A DNA stretch of 49,062 nucleotides, taken from contig NZ_FQXV01000019.1 of the NCBI RefSeq assembly GCF_900130065.1, positions 1 to 49,062 of the forward strand, written 5' to 3'. The position numbers were made by a program, and so were the translations under genes. The notes beneath the pieces are model-generated. The model was given only the letters and a program-made list of their open reading frames with translations, did no database searches and was not told the origin of the DNA. This DNA comes from Sporobacter termitidis DSM 10068. GTDB lineage: Bacteria > Bacillota > Clostridia > Oscillospirales > Oscillospiraceae. This document shows positions 15,249 to 23,852 of this stretch, one piece after another (positions within the stretch are counted from its first letter, which is position 1; the number at the start of each line of letters is the position of its first letter).

Positions 15249-16405
15249 AAGCATCTTCGTTTGTAAAAAAGTACACCATGTCCATCGCCCTCGTGGTAGT
15301 TTTCGTCTTCTTCACGATCCTGACCGAGGGCCGGCTCGTATATGCGCAGAATATTTCAAATCTGCTCCTGCAAAACGCTTATGTACTGGTCATGGCCTGC
15401 GGCATGCTGCTGTGTATCCTCACGGGCGGCAACGTCGACCTTTCCGTAGGCTCCACGCTGGGCCTGGTGGCCGCTATCGGCGCGCAGCTGATGGATAAAG
15501 CGCACATGGACCCCATCCTGACGATCGTCATTTGTCTGGCCGTCTCCGTTCTGGTAGGCGTCTGGCAGGGGTTCTGGATCGGCAATATACACATCCCGCC
15601 GTTTATCGCGACGCTGGCGGGCATGTTCCTTTTTCGGGGCCTGCAGCGCGTCCTGCTGGACGCCAAAACGGTCAGCATCTATGACAATACCTTCCTGGCC
15701 ATCTTCTCCTCGTACATAACGATCCCCGGCATTGACGGAGAGGTACACCGGTCGGCGCTTATCGTCGGAATTCTTGCCGCGGCGGCGATCGTCCTGTTTA
15801 CGATATTGAGCCGCGCGAAAAAGGCCAAAAAGGGCTATGATTTGAATTCCGCGGCCACAGCTTACGGGACGATCGCCGTTGTCGATATACTGATCATCGC
15901 CTACAGCTGGGAGCTGGCGCATTACAAGGGCATCCCCGTCATGGTGCTCTGGATCCTGCTCGTCGTTTTCCTGTACGCGTTCATCACGTCGAAAACGGCT
16001 TTCGGCCGCCATTTCTACGCCGTGGGCGGCAATGAGAAGGCCACGAAGCTCTCCGGCATCGACACAAAAAAGGTCTATTTCGCCGCCTATTGCTCGATGA
16101 GCATCCTGGCCGGCTTCTCCGGCCTTTTGATGGCGGCGCGCATCGGCTCCGTCAGCGGCGACACAGGCTACACCTATGAGATGGACGCCATCGGCGCCTG
16201 CTTTATCGGCGGCGCCTCCGCGTATGGCGGCTCGGGTACGATCCCCGGCGTCATCATCGGCGCGATCCTGCTGGGCGTCATTAACCAGGGGATGTCGATT
16301 TATGGCCTCGATAACAACTGGCAGTACGTCGTTAAAGGCATCGTCCTTATGATCGCCGTCGTCTTTGATGTCGTGTCCAATAAAAAAACAGGCAAGGCGG
16401 GATAG
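15245..16405 (+). CDS. mmsB: Multiple-monosaccharide ABC transporter, permease
   Basis: 386 aa, about ten hydrophobic helices, BPD_transp_2 type. Family landmarks: LTGGNVDLSVGSTLGL near residue 60 and the EAA-like GGASAYGGSGTIPGVIIGA segment near residue 320. The insert KKAKKGYDLNSAATAYG in the middle is typical of MmsB/GguB. Start and stop of the preceding ATPase gene overlap as ATGA, so the two are translationally coupled. Together with ChvE and MmsA it makes a full importer. Confidence 0.93.
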   Translation: MKASSFVKKYTMSIALVVVFVFFTILTEGRLVYAQNISNLLLQNAYVLVMACGMLLCILTGGNVDLSVGSTLGLVAAIGAQLMDKAHMDPILTIVICLAVSVLVGVWQGFWIGNIHIPPFIATLAGMFLFRGLQRVLLDAKTVSIYDNTFLAIFSSYITIPGIDGEVHRSALIVGILAAAAIVLFTILSRAKKAKKGYDLNSAATAYGTIAVVDILIIAYSWELAHYKGIPVMVLWILLVVFLYAFITSKTAFGRHFYAVGGNEKATKLSGIDTKKVYFAAYCSMSILAGFSGLLMAARIGSVSGDTGYTYEMDAIGACFIGGASAYGGSGTIPGVIIGAILLGVINQGMSIYGLDNNWQYVVKGIVLMIAVVFDVVSNKKTGKAG

Positions 16406-16436
16406 GTCCGCCGGAGAGGTTTTTGGTGGTCCTTAC

Positions 16437-17909
16437 ATGTTGTATATCGGCATTGATCTGGGGACGTCGGCGGTAAAGCTGCTCCTAGTGGACGGCGCGG
16501 GAAAGATTTTAAAGTGCGTCTCGCGGGGATATCCGATCGCCTTCCCGCGCTCCGGCTGGGCGGAGCAGAACCCGGAGGACTGGCTGCGCGAGACGATCGC
16601 CGGCATCCTGGAGCTGACTGACGGCTGTGATAAAGCGCAGATTGCCGGCATCGGCGCCGGGGGCCAGATGCACGGACTCGTGGCGCTCGATAAAGACGAT
16701 AACGTGCTGCGCCCGGCAATTTTGTGGAACGACGGGCGCGCGGCGGAGGAGACGGACTATCTGAATAATGCCGTGGGACGGGAGACGCTGTCGCGCCTCA
16801 CGGGAAACATCGCGTTTGCCGGCTTCACCGCGCCCAAGCTCCTTTGGCTGGAGAGGAACGAGCCGGCGCTGTTTGGCCGCGTCGATAAAATCATGCTCCC
16901 CAAGGATTACATCAATTATAAGCTCACCGGCGTCCACTGCACCGATTATTCGGATGCGTCGGGGACACTGCTGCTGGACGTGGAACACAGGCGGTGGAGC
17001 CGGGAAATGCTGGACATCTGCGCTGTCAGGGAGGAATGGCTGCCGCGCCTTTTTGAGAGCTTTGCGGCCGTGGGCACCCTGACGCCCGCGATGGCCGGAG
17101 CGCTGGGGCTCAGCCCCGGCGTCAAGGTCGCCGCCGGCGCGGGCGACAATGCCGCGGCAGCCGTCGGCACCGGAACTGTAGGGAGCGGCCGGTGCAACAT
17201 CTCTGTCGGGACCTCCGGCACGGTTTTTATATCCCGGGGGACGTTCGGCCCAGACAAAAATAACGCGCTGCATGCCTTTGCGCATGCGGACGGCCGCTTT
17301 CACCTGATGGGCTGCATGCTGTCCGCCGCTTCCTGCAACAAGTGGTGGATGGAGGATATTCTGCGGTCGGCGCAGTACGGCTCGGAGCAGGCGCCGGTGA
17401 CGCGAGACAGATTGGGGTGCTCCCATGTATATTTTCTGCCGTATCTGATGGGTGAGCGCTCTCCCCATAACGATCCGGCGGCGCGCGGCGCTTTGATCGG
17501 CCTGTCTATGGATTCCACGCGCGCCGATATCACGCAGGCGGTGCTGGAGGGCGTGGCCTTCGGCCTCCGCGATATGCTCGAGGCGGCGCGCGCGCCCGAC
17601 CTCCGGATCGAACGCAGCAAGATCTGCGGCGGCGGGGCGCGGAGCCCGCTGTGGAAGGAGATCATCGCAAACGTGCTGAATCTGGAACTGGAGTGCGTGG
17701 AGACCGAAGAGGGGCCGAGCTACGGCGGGGCCATTCTGGCGGCCGTGGCCTGCGGGGAATATCGGTCTGTGCAGGAGGCGGCGGAAAAGCTGGTAAAGGT
17801 CGCCTCCATTGTAAAGCCTGACGCCGATATTGCCGCACGTTACGACGCGCGCTATCAGGTTTACCGTGACATTTATCCCGCGCTGAAGCCGCTCGGCAAG
17901 CGCCTGTAA
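16437..17909 (+). CDS. xylB: FGGY-family sugar kinase, xylulokinase-like
   Basis: 490 aa; the start is MLYIGIDLGTSAVKLLLVDG at 16437 (weak GGTGG 8 nt upstream). The ORF can be extended to 16365, but those codons overlap the permease end. Motifs: ATP-phosphate GIDLGTSAVK, AGGQMHGLVALD (the QMHG of xylulokinases), ILWNDGRAAEE, GAGDNAAAAVGTG with catalytic Asp, ISVGTSGTVF, YLMGERSPHNDP and CGGGARSPLWKEI. It should phosphorylate a ketopentose, most likely D-xylulose, made by an isomerase; the only isomerase here is the fucose-isomerase-like protein at 18343-19830. The true substrate could be another ketose (ribulose, fuculose). Confidence 0.9.
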   Translation: MLYIGIDLGTSAVKLLLVDGAGKILKCVSRGYPIAFPRSGWAEQNPEDWLRETIAGILELTDGCDKAQIAGIGAGGQMHGLVALDKDDNVLRPAILWNDGRAAEETDYLNNAVGRETLSRLTGNIAFAGFTAPKLLWLERNEPALFGRVDKIMLPKDYINYKLTGVHCTDYSDASGTLLLDVEHRRWSREMLDICAVREEWLPRLFESFAAVGTLTPAMAGALGLSPGVKVAAGAGDNAAAAVGTGTVGSGRCNISVGTSGTVFISRGTFGPDKNNALHAFAHADGRFHLMGCMLSAASCNKWWMEDILRSAQYGSEQAPVTRDRLGCSHVYFLPYLMGERSPHNDPAARGALIGLSMDSTRADITQAVLEGVAFGLRDMLEAARAPDLRIERSKICGGGARSPLWKEIIANVLNLELECVETEEGPSYGGAILAAVACGEYRSVQEAAEKLVKVASIVKPDADIAARYDARYQVYRDIYPALKPLGKRL

Positions 17910-17935
17910 CAGCGCTTCGGAATCGAGGTTGAGAT

Positions 17936-18268
17936 ATGCGTGCTTCAATGAAAAAATATGATCCGGCACTCCGGAGCAGGGCCTGGGCAGGGTTGGCGTT
18001 GCGTGCCGCCGTTGCCGGCTACCTGATTTATCTGGCCGTTAAGATCGTATCGGGCATGATGGAGGGCGGCCCGGTCCCGTCATGGGGCGCGTGGGGCATT
18101 GCCGCCGCGTTCGCGGCCGTCGCCGTGTGCTTTTGCGTGTACGCGTGGAAGGCTTTTCGAAAAGCCTGGAAGGCCGCGGCGCTATCTGAGGAAATGGCAG
18201 CGGCCGGCGACGGTGGGGATAAGGACGCCGGCGTGCGCCGCGATACGGAATCCCCGCCGTTCAAATGA
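17936..18268 (+). CDS. Small membrane protein of unknown function in the sugar operon
   Basis: 110 aa with GAGG about 8 nt before the ATG. Two hydrophobic segments (about 16-37 and 48-70) form a hairpin, followed by a basic stretch (KAFRKAWKA) and a charged, disordered tail. I do not recognise it. It lies between kinase and isomerase genes with short gaps and is co-directional, so it is probably expressed with them. It is GC-rich and low in complexity, but the helical hairpin and ribosome binding site support a real gene. Confidence 0.6.
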   Translation: MRASMKKYDPALRSRAWAGLALRAAVAGYLIYLAVKIVSGMMEGGPVPSWGAWGIAAAFAAVAVCFCVYAWKAFRKAWKAAALSEEMAAAGDGGDKDAGVRRDTESPPFK

Positions 18269-18342
18269 AATGCTCCTCGGTACGGAGGATTTTATCCTGC
18301 TTTTGGCCAGGAAAGAAGAACAAGAGCCAGGGAGGTCATATC

Positions 18343-19830
18343 ATGATAACGAACATACCCAAAGTAAAAATAGGCATTATCGCTGTTTCACGCGACTGCT
18401 TTCCTGTCCGGCTCTCGTCGATGCGCCGCGCCGCGGTCGCCGCCCAGTGCGTACAGAGGAAGCTGGACGTCTATGAAGCCGGGACCGTCGTCGAAAATGA
18501 GAAGGATATGCTGGCGGCCGTGGACGAGGCGGCAAAGGCGGGCTGCAACGCGCTGGCCGTTTTCCTTGGAAATTTTGGGCCTGAGACGCCGGAAACGCTT
18601 ATTGCCCAATATTTTGACGGCCCCTGTATGTTTGCCGCGGCCGCCGAAGGGGACGGCGATCTCGTGGACGGCCGCGGCGACGCGTACTGTGGGCTGCTGA
18701 ACTGCTCCTATAATCTCGGCATGCGCCGTCTGAAAGGCCATATCCCGCCCTATCCCGTCGGTACGGCCGCAGACATTGTCGGCATGATCGCGGAATTTAT
18801 CCCAATCGCGCGCGCCGTGATCGGCGTACGGAACCTGAAAATTATCACCTTCGGCCCGCGGCCGCAGGATTTCTTTGCCTGCAACGCCCCGATCAAAGGC
18901 CTGTACGAGCTGGGCGTTGAAATTGAGGAAAATTCCGAGCTTGACCTCCTGGTGAGCTTTAAGGCCCACGCGGGCGACAAGCGCATCCCCGAGGTTTGCG
19001 CCGATATGGAAAAGGAGATGGGCGAGGGCAAATATTATGCCGACCTCAATGAACGTATGGCGCAATTTGAGCTGACGCTCCTTGACTGGGCAGAGTCGCA
19101 CAAAGGCAGCCGCCGGTTTGTGGCCTTCGCGGATAAGTGCTGGCCGGCGTTCCCGTCGCAATTCGGCTTTGTGCCGTGCTATGTCAACAGCCGCCTGACG
19201 TCGCGGGGTATCCCGGTGGCGTGTGAGGTGGATATCTACGGCGCGCTGTCGGAGTATATCGGCGCCTGTGTTACCGAGGACGCCGTCACCCTTCTGGATA
19301 TCAACAACAGCGTGCCAAAATCGCAATTTGAAAATGAGATTGCCGGGAAATTCAGCTATCGGCTGACGGATACGTTTATGGGTTTCCACTGCGGCAACAC
19401 GCCGTCCTGCAAGATGAAGCCGGACCGCGCCGTCAAATATCAGCTGATCCAGCACCGTACGCTTGAGCCGGAAGGCAGCGCGCCGGACTTCACCCGCGGC
19501 ACGCTGGAGGGTGATATCGCCGCCGGCCCCATTACCTTCTACCGGCTGCAGTGTGACAGTGAGGGGACGCTGCGCGCCTATATCGCCGAAGGGGAGGTGC
19601 TGCCCGTGGGGACGCAGAGCTTCGGCGGCATCGGCATTTTCGCCATTCCGGAGATGGGCCGCTTTTACCGCCATGTGCTCATAGAAAAGCGTTATCCGCA
19701 TCACGGCGCCGTGGCATTTGCGCATTGCGGCAAAACGCTGTATGATGTGTTCAGGTACCTCGGCATCGGCGATATCAGCAGCAATCAGCCGCGGGCGCTG
19801 CCGTATCCTACCGAAAATCCTTTTGCCTGA
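18343..19830 (+). CDS. L-fucose/L-arabinose isomerase family protein
   Basis: 495 aa; the start is MITNIPKVKIGIIAVSRDCF at 18343, with GGGAGGT 7 nt upstream (the longer frame to 18265 overlaps the preceding gene). The fold pattern is that of FucI-like ketol isomerases: a Rossmann-like N half with VFLGNFGPETPE and a catalytic C half. Candidate metal ligands are Glu in CEVDIYGALSEYIG, Asp in LLDINNSVP and His in GFHCGNTPSCKM, in the order Glu-Asp-His used by fucose isomerase. It interconverts an aldose and a ketose; beside a xylulokinase-like enzyme the substrate may be xylose, arabinose or fucose. Members of this family often lack assigned substrates. Confidence 0.8.
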   Translation: MITNIPKVKIGIIAVSRDCFPVRLSSMRRAAVAAQCVQRKLDVYEAGTVVENEKDMLAAVDEAAKAGCNALAVFLGNFGPETPETLIAQYFDGPCMFAAAAEGDGDLVDGRGDAYCGLLNCSYNLGMRRLKGHIPPYPVGTAADIVGMIAEFIPIARAVIGVRNLKIITFGPRPQDFFACNAPIKGLYELGVEIEENSELDLLVSFKAHAGDKRIPEVCADMEKEMGEGKYYADLNERMAQFELTLLDWAESHKGSRRFVAFADKCWPAFPSQFGFVPCYVNSRLTSRGIPVACEVDIYGALSEYIGACVTEDAVTLLDINNSVPKSQFENEIAGKFSYRLTDTFMGFHCGNTPSCKMKPDRAVKYQLIQHRTLEPEGSAPDFTRGTLEGDIAAGPITFYRLQCDSEGTLRAYIAEGEVLPVGTQSFGGIGIFAIPEMGRFYRHVLIEKRYPHHGAVAFAHCGKTLYDVFRYLGIGDISSNQPRALPYPTENPFA

Positions 19831-19853
19831 GTGGAGATGAAAACATACGAAAG

Positions 19854-20354
19854 ATGGAAAATATTCAAGTGATGAGAGAAATCCGGCGCATCTATGGCGA
19901 ATACTTTGATGAAACAGGCCGCGCGGCAATGAACAAAAAGGCGACGGACGGGCTCATGGGCTTTACGAAAGGCCCCAGCGCCGACCCTTGCCATGACCGG
20001 TTTTCCGAGCAGCTCAAACAGACGCTGGAGGCTTTTGCCGCCGCACCGCCGTCTTCTCAGGATGTGGAAGAGGTTTTGCGGTATATATACGATACGCCTG
20101 TGGCGTATAAGGACAATACGCTTGTGTATCTGATGCTGCAGGCAGTCCATGCGCACACGGAAAAGCTGATTGCTTTTCTGTCGACAGAGGACGCGGCCGG
20201 CCTGGCCGCCCGGTATATCGAGACCTACCCGAGATCAGTCCGCCTGCCCGTCCAGAATAAAATCGTGAAACTGCTGCAGGCGCAGGCGGGACAAAGCGAC
20301 GTCCGGAAGGGCGGTATTCTCAATATTTTCAAAAGGCGGGAGAGCTCCCGCTGA
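19854..20354 (+). CDS. Conserved-looking hypothetical protein of the sugar operon
   Basis: 166 aa, mainly helical by composition, no signal peptide or membrane segment, no motif I know. It contains Leu-rich amphipathic stretches (DVEEVLRYIYDT; NTLVYLMLQAVHAHTEKLIAFLS). The start is uncertain: the ATG at 19854 has no clear Shine-Dalgarno, while ATG 19872 overlaps the stop (TGATG) of an 11-codon mini-ORF at 19837-19872 that does have GTGGAG directly before it. It is located between isomerase and epimerase genes, so its role is presumably in sugar use. Not recognised. Confidence 0.6.
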   Translation: MENIQVMREIRRIYGEYFDETGRAAMNKKATDGLMGFTKGPSADPCHDRFSEQLKQTLEAFAAAPPSSQDVEEVLRYIYDTPVAYKDNTLVYLMLQAVHAHTEKLIAFLSTEDAAGLAARYIETYPRSVRLPVQNKIVKLLQAQAGQSDVRKGGILNIFKRRESSR

Positions 20355-20389
20355 CGCGTGACAGCCCTATCAGGCGAGGAGGCGCAGCA

Positions 20390-21433
20390 TTGACACAGTT
20401 TGTTTTCGGCCGGACAAAGACAGGCCATACCGTCACCGGTTATTGCCTGGAGAACAGCCGGGGCGCCGAGGCCACCATACTGGATTACGGCTGCACGGTG
20501 CAGTCGCTCCGTGTGCCCGACGCGGAGGGCAGGCTGACCGACGTCGTCCTGGGCTACGATACCATAGGGGAATATGAGGAAAACGGCGGATATGCCGGGG
20601 CGGCCATAGGCCGCGTTGCAAACCGTATCGGCGGCGCTGAATTCTCACTGAACGGAGAAACGTATCGTCTGGCCCGAAATGACGGGGAAAACCACCTGCA
20701 CGGCGGGCTGAAAGGCTTTGACAAGTGCATATGGAGTGCCGTTATTAAAGGAGACGCGCATGTATTTTCCCGGCGTTCCCCGGCCGGCGAAGAAAATTAT
20801 CCCGGCAGCCTCGACGTAAAGATCACCTATACGCTCACCGATGACAACGCGCTGCGGATCACATATGACGCGGATACGGATGCCGATACGATCATCAATC
20901 TTACAAACCACAGCTATTTTAATTTAAACGGGAAGGGCAGCGTGCTCGGGCACAGCCTGCAGGTGCTTGCGGACCGGTTCCTGGAAAACGATCCGTATTG
21001 CCTGCCGACGGGTAAGCTACTCCCGGCGAAAGGGACGCCCTTTGATTTTGGGGAACCGAAGCAAATCGGCCGGGATATCGACGCAGCCTGTACCCAGCTG
21101 ACCCGCTGCGGCGGATACGACCACAATTTCGTACTGTCAGATCCGGTGGAAATGAAAAGGGCCGCCGTGCTGCACAGCGCCGAGTCGGGAATCCGCATGA
21201 CGGTCCTGACGACGCAGCCGGGCCTGCAGGTATACAGCGGCAACAGCCTGACGCCGCGTAAAGGGAAAAACGGCGTCTCCTATGGCCGGCGCGACGCGAT
21301 ATGTCTTGAAACCCAGGTTTTCCCCAACGCCATGGCGCATACGCATTTCCCAAGTCCAGTTTTGAAAAAGAACGAACATTACCATACGGAAACCTGTTAT
21401 CAATTTGAAATATCTGACAAACAAACCTGTTAA
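20390..21433 (+). CDS. galM: Aldose 1-epimerase (mutarotase)
   Basis: 347 aa. The start is TTG at 20390 with GAGGAGG upstream; no ATG in frame fits. Galactose-mutarotase landmarks: AAIGRVANRIGGAEFSLNG, ENHLHGGLKGFDK (His of the active site), TNHSYFNLNGKG (second His), CGGYDHNF (Asp) and QVFPNAMAHTHFPSPVL with ETCYQFE at the C-terminus (catalytic Glu region). It interconverts alpha and beta anomers so that the imported sugar can enter the isomerase. Last gene of the operon, followed by a hairpin terminator. Confidence 0.93.
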   Translation: MTQFVFGRTKTGHTVTGYCLENSRGAEATILDYGCTVQSLRVPDAEGRLTDVVLGYDTIGEYEENGGYAGAAIGRVANRIGGAEFSLNGETYRLARNDGENHLHGGLKGFDKCIWSAVIKGDAHVFSRRSPAGEENYPGSLDVKITYTLTDDNALRITYDADTDADTIINLTNHSYFNLNGKGSVLGHSLQVLADRFLENDPYCLPTGKLLPAKGTPFDFGEPKQIGRDIDAACTQLTRCGGYDHNFVLSDPVEMKRAAVLHSAESGIRMTVLTTQPGLQVYSGNSLTPRKGKNGVSYGRRDAICLETQVFPNAMAHTHFPSPVLKKNEHYHTETCYQFEISDKQTC

Positions 21434-21435
21434 AG

Positions 21436-21472
21436 AGGACCCCCGGCGCACTTGGCCGGAGGTCCTTAATTT
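21436..21472 (+). terminator. Terminator-like hairpin after galM
   Basis: Stem AGGACC-x-CCGGC / GCCGG-x-GGTCCT (21436-21466), then TAATTT. The U-tract is interrupted, so efficiency is uncertain. Confidence 0.6.
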
Positions 21473-21522
21473 ATGTAAAGTATGTACTGTAAGATACGGC
21501 GCGCGCGAATGACAGCCGAAGC

Positions 21523-22698
21523 TTACCGAATATCGGCTTTTTTCTCTCTTGCGCAAACAAGCAGGCTCAATATCAGTCCGACGGCAATGACGGCGCAGCC
21601 GGCAAAAGGCTCTATGCCGTCGATGCCGGTAATACCGTACAGCGGATTTCTAAAAGAAAAGCTCACGTTGAATAAGGACAGGCAGAGCTTGGCGAGCAGG
21701 ATAAAAACGGGGATGAGCTTCAAAATCAGGGTGATGTAATTGCGGCTCAGCTTTGACAGCGCAAAGGCGAGGAGGGCCGCGCCGATGGTGCAGAGATAAA
21801 TCATGCCGGCAGAATAGAGAACGTACTGCCCATAGGTTATGAAAAACCGGAACGTATACGAGCCCAAAAAAGAATCCATCCCGTTGTTCCAAAAAACCTG
21901 GATGCCTTTCGCGGCGTAAATGGCGCCGAATACCGCAATCTCAAGCGTCGTCAGCAGAAACGCCGAGATCAGGATCGCGCCGAGCTGGCTGAAGAGCACT
22001 TTTCTGCCCCGCCTGGAGGTGTATTGCAGCAGATAAATGCCTTGCATCCTGTCCCTGACCAAAAGCGGCGACAGGAAGATTAAAACGCTGAGTATGGCAA
22101 GGACTGAAAACCATGAGATATAGGTGTTGGTATTTTCAATCAAAAATATGTCCAATATGCTGTGGTATTGCCCGGTTTCGATGATTTCATTCAACCGGGC
22201 TTTTTCTTTTGCGCTGCCGGTTTCAGATATTCTGTTCTCATATCGCCTTGCTTCGTTTTGATATGCGCTTTCGATATAGCTGAGCCGGTCCAGCTTATAG
22301 GCAATCCCGTGGCATTTGCCGCTGTACAGAAAATCAAACGCTTCTGTTTCTTCGTCGGTCCAAGTCATATCCTTCTCCGCGAGTTTCAGGTAATCCTCAT
22401 AGCTGAGGATTCCGGCCGCCGCGAATTCGGGATTGCCTTTTATGTAGTCGTTTGCCTCCAAAATGAGGCTGTCCTTTACTTTTATAAACTCCCGGAATTC
22501 ATCGTCCTCCAAGGTAGCCCCGTATTTTCCGGTAAGCTCGACGCTGTAATCGTACTCCTCCGTCGTCGGATGGCCGTTCGGAAAGTTTTTAATATAGAAT
22601 TCCATAAACATCAGATAAAATAACGCGCAAATCACTGCCACGAGCACAAGCATGACGGGATTCCATACTTTTTTCATCTCGTTTTTTAAAATTCTCAA
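21523..22698 (-). CDS. ABC transporter permease (ABC-2-like), second permease
   Basis: 391 aa from a TTG start at 22698 that overlaps the previous stop as TTGA; AAGGA lies 7-8 nt upstream. An ATG (MKKVWNP) seven codons later is the alternative. Topology: one N-terminal helix (about 15-35), a large extracytoplasmic region (about 36-190) and five or six C-terminal helices. The segment LVRDRMQGIYLLQYTSRRGRKVL after helix 2 is typical of ABC-2 permeases with a long loop. It pairs with the permease at 22695-23852 and the ATPase at 23852-24703. Last gene of the sigma-factor operon. Function probably efflux or resistance. Confidence 0.8.
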   Translation of the reverse strand: MRILKNEMKKVWNPVMLVLVAVICALFYLMFMEFYIKNFPNGHPTTEEYDYSVELTGKYGATLEDDEFREFIKVKDSLILEANDYIKGNPEFAAAGILSYEDYLKLAEKDMTWTDEETEAFDFLYSGKCHGIAYKLDRLSYIESAYQNEARRYENRISETGSAKEKARLNEIIETGQYHSILDIFLIENTNTYISWFSVLAILSVLIFLSPLLVRDRMQGIYLLQYTSRRGRKVLFSQLGAILISAFLLTTLEIAVFGAIYAAKGIQVFWNNGMDSFLGSYTFRFFITYGQYVLYSAGMIYLCTIGAALLAFALSKLSRNYITLILKLIPVFILLAKLCLSLFNVSFSFRNPLYGITGIDGIEPFAGCAVIAVGLILSLLVCAREKKADIR

Positions 22699-23852
22699 AG
22701 CAGGTCCTTCTTTCTGAAGCGCCTTGCGGACAATATGCAAAATATCGTCAGCAGGCAGAATGTCGCGATAATCCCGAGCGTTTCAAAATGCGGCCACAGG
22801 ATATCGGGGCCGCCGTCCGTAAACCACAAATACTGCTTGTACCATAAAGAGACCGGGTTCAGCACCGAGATATAAAACGCGAGGCTTGTCTGATTCAGGG
22901 AAGCAGGCAGCAAAAATAGCGCCGCGTCGATGATGATAAAAACGACAAATCCGACATAACTGTTTTTCAGCAGCACGCCGATGACAAAGGCCAGCAGCGC
23001 AAAGCACAGAATAAGCCCCGCCGAGGCCGCGATGACAGCCGGAATGTAAGTGATAACCGTATAGCTCTGCCAGGTGATAAACGGCTTCTGCCCGCATATG
23101 TAGTCAAATACATAATTGAAAACGCTGGAAACGCTGCTCCCCCAGATACCGCCGTAATGATTCATGAGGAGATACACCGGCAGCGTCACCGCAACCAGAA
23201 GCAGATAGGCGGCAAGACCCGTCAAAACGGCCGCCGGGAGCTTTTTCCTCAGAACGCGCCTGCCGGTTTTTGTGGAATAGACGAGTTGGTCCGTCCGGCA
23301 GATATTTTCAAAGCCCACGGAGAGAAGCGTGACCAAAGCGGCAATAAGCAGCCCCTCCGTGGTGAGCCATTTCATCACGCCGCCGAACAGCTGCTTGTGC
23401 ATGCCGTAAGTATCTCCGGCAAAATAAACGGTCAGGCTCTCGCCGCGGGCGGCCTTTTCGTCAACACTCTTCTGCAGGGCCTGATATTTGGCGCGCATCA
23501 TATCGGCCGTGCTTCCTTTCAGCCCAAGGGCGCCGATATACTGCTCCCCGATCTTTTCCGGCGCATCATAGCCGTCAAAAATATCTTTGACGTCCGATGT
23601 CTCCCGGCGGAGCCAGGACAGGTATCGCTCTTCCGTCTCATTGGAAAAGGGAAGCTGTTCCAGTCGGCTGCTGAAGCGTTCTCCCAGCGTATAGCCCGTC
23701 TTTTCGGCCGCGGTCCCGACAAAACCGGCGTATGTATTCCCGGATGCATCGGCGGCAATCAAAAGGATGTTGAAGAGCATGCAGGCCGCCAGAAACGCCC
23801 ACAGCGCCGCCGAGGACACAAGCTTTTTAAGCTCATAACGAAAAATATCCAT
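22695..23852 (-). CDS. ABC transporter permease (ABC-2-like), first permease
   Basis: 385 aa. It has the same plan as the next permease: N-terminal anchor (MDIFRYELKKLVSS, helix about 14-35), a large outside loop (about 36-165) and a C-terminal set of helices including TVLLKNSYVGFVVFIIIDAALF-like segments. The start codon shares one base with the stop of the ATPase gene (TAATG), so the genes are coupled. With the ATPase and the second permease it forms an exporter under an ECF sigma factor. Substrate unknown; peptide antibiotics or lipids are usual for this class. Confidence 0.8.
   Translation of the reverse strand: MDIFRYELKKLVSSAALWAFLAACMLFNILLIAADASGNTYAGFVGTAAEKTGYTLGERFSSRLEQLPFSNETEERYLSWLRRETSDVKDIFDGYDAPEKIGEQYIGALGLKGSTADMMRAKYQALQKSVDEKAARGESLTVYFAGDTYGMHKQLFGGVMKWLTTEGLLIAALVTLLSVGFENICRTDQLVYSTKTGRRVLRKKLPAAVLTGLAAYLLLVAVTLPVYLLMNHYGGIWGSSVSSVFNYVFDYICGQKPFITWQSYTVITYIPAVIAASAGLILCFALLAFVIGVLLKNSYVGFVVFIIIDAALFLLPASLNQTSLAFYISVLNPVSLWYKQYLWFTDGGPDILWPHFETLGIIATFCLLTIFCILSARRFRKKDLL

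Noticed and set aside
16509-17969. 486-codon minus-strand frame opposite the xylB-like gene
   Set aside because: Shadow of a clear FGGY kinase; no motif.
18388-19929. 513-codon minus-strand frame opposite the fucose-isomerase-like gene
   Set aside because: Shadow frame; low-complexity His/Arg/Ala translation with no motif or Shine-Dalgarno.
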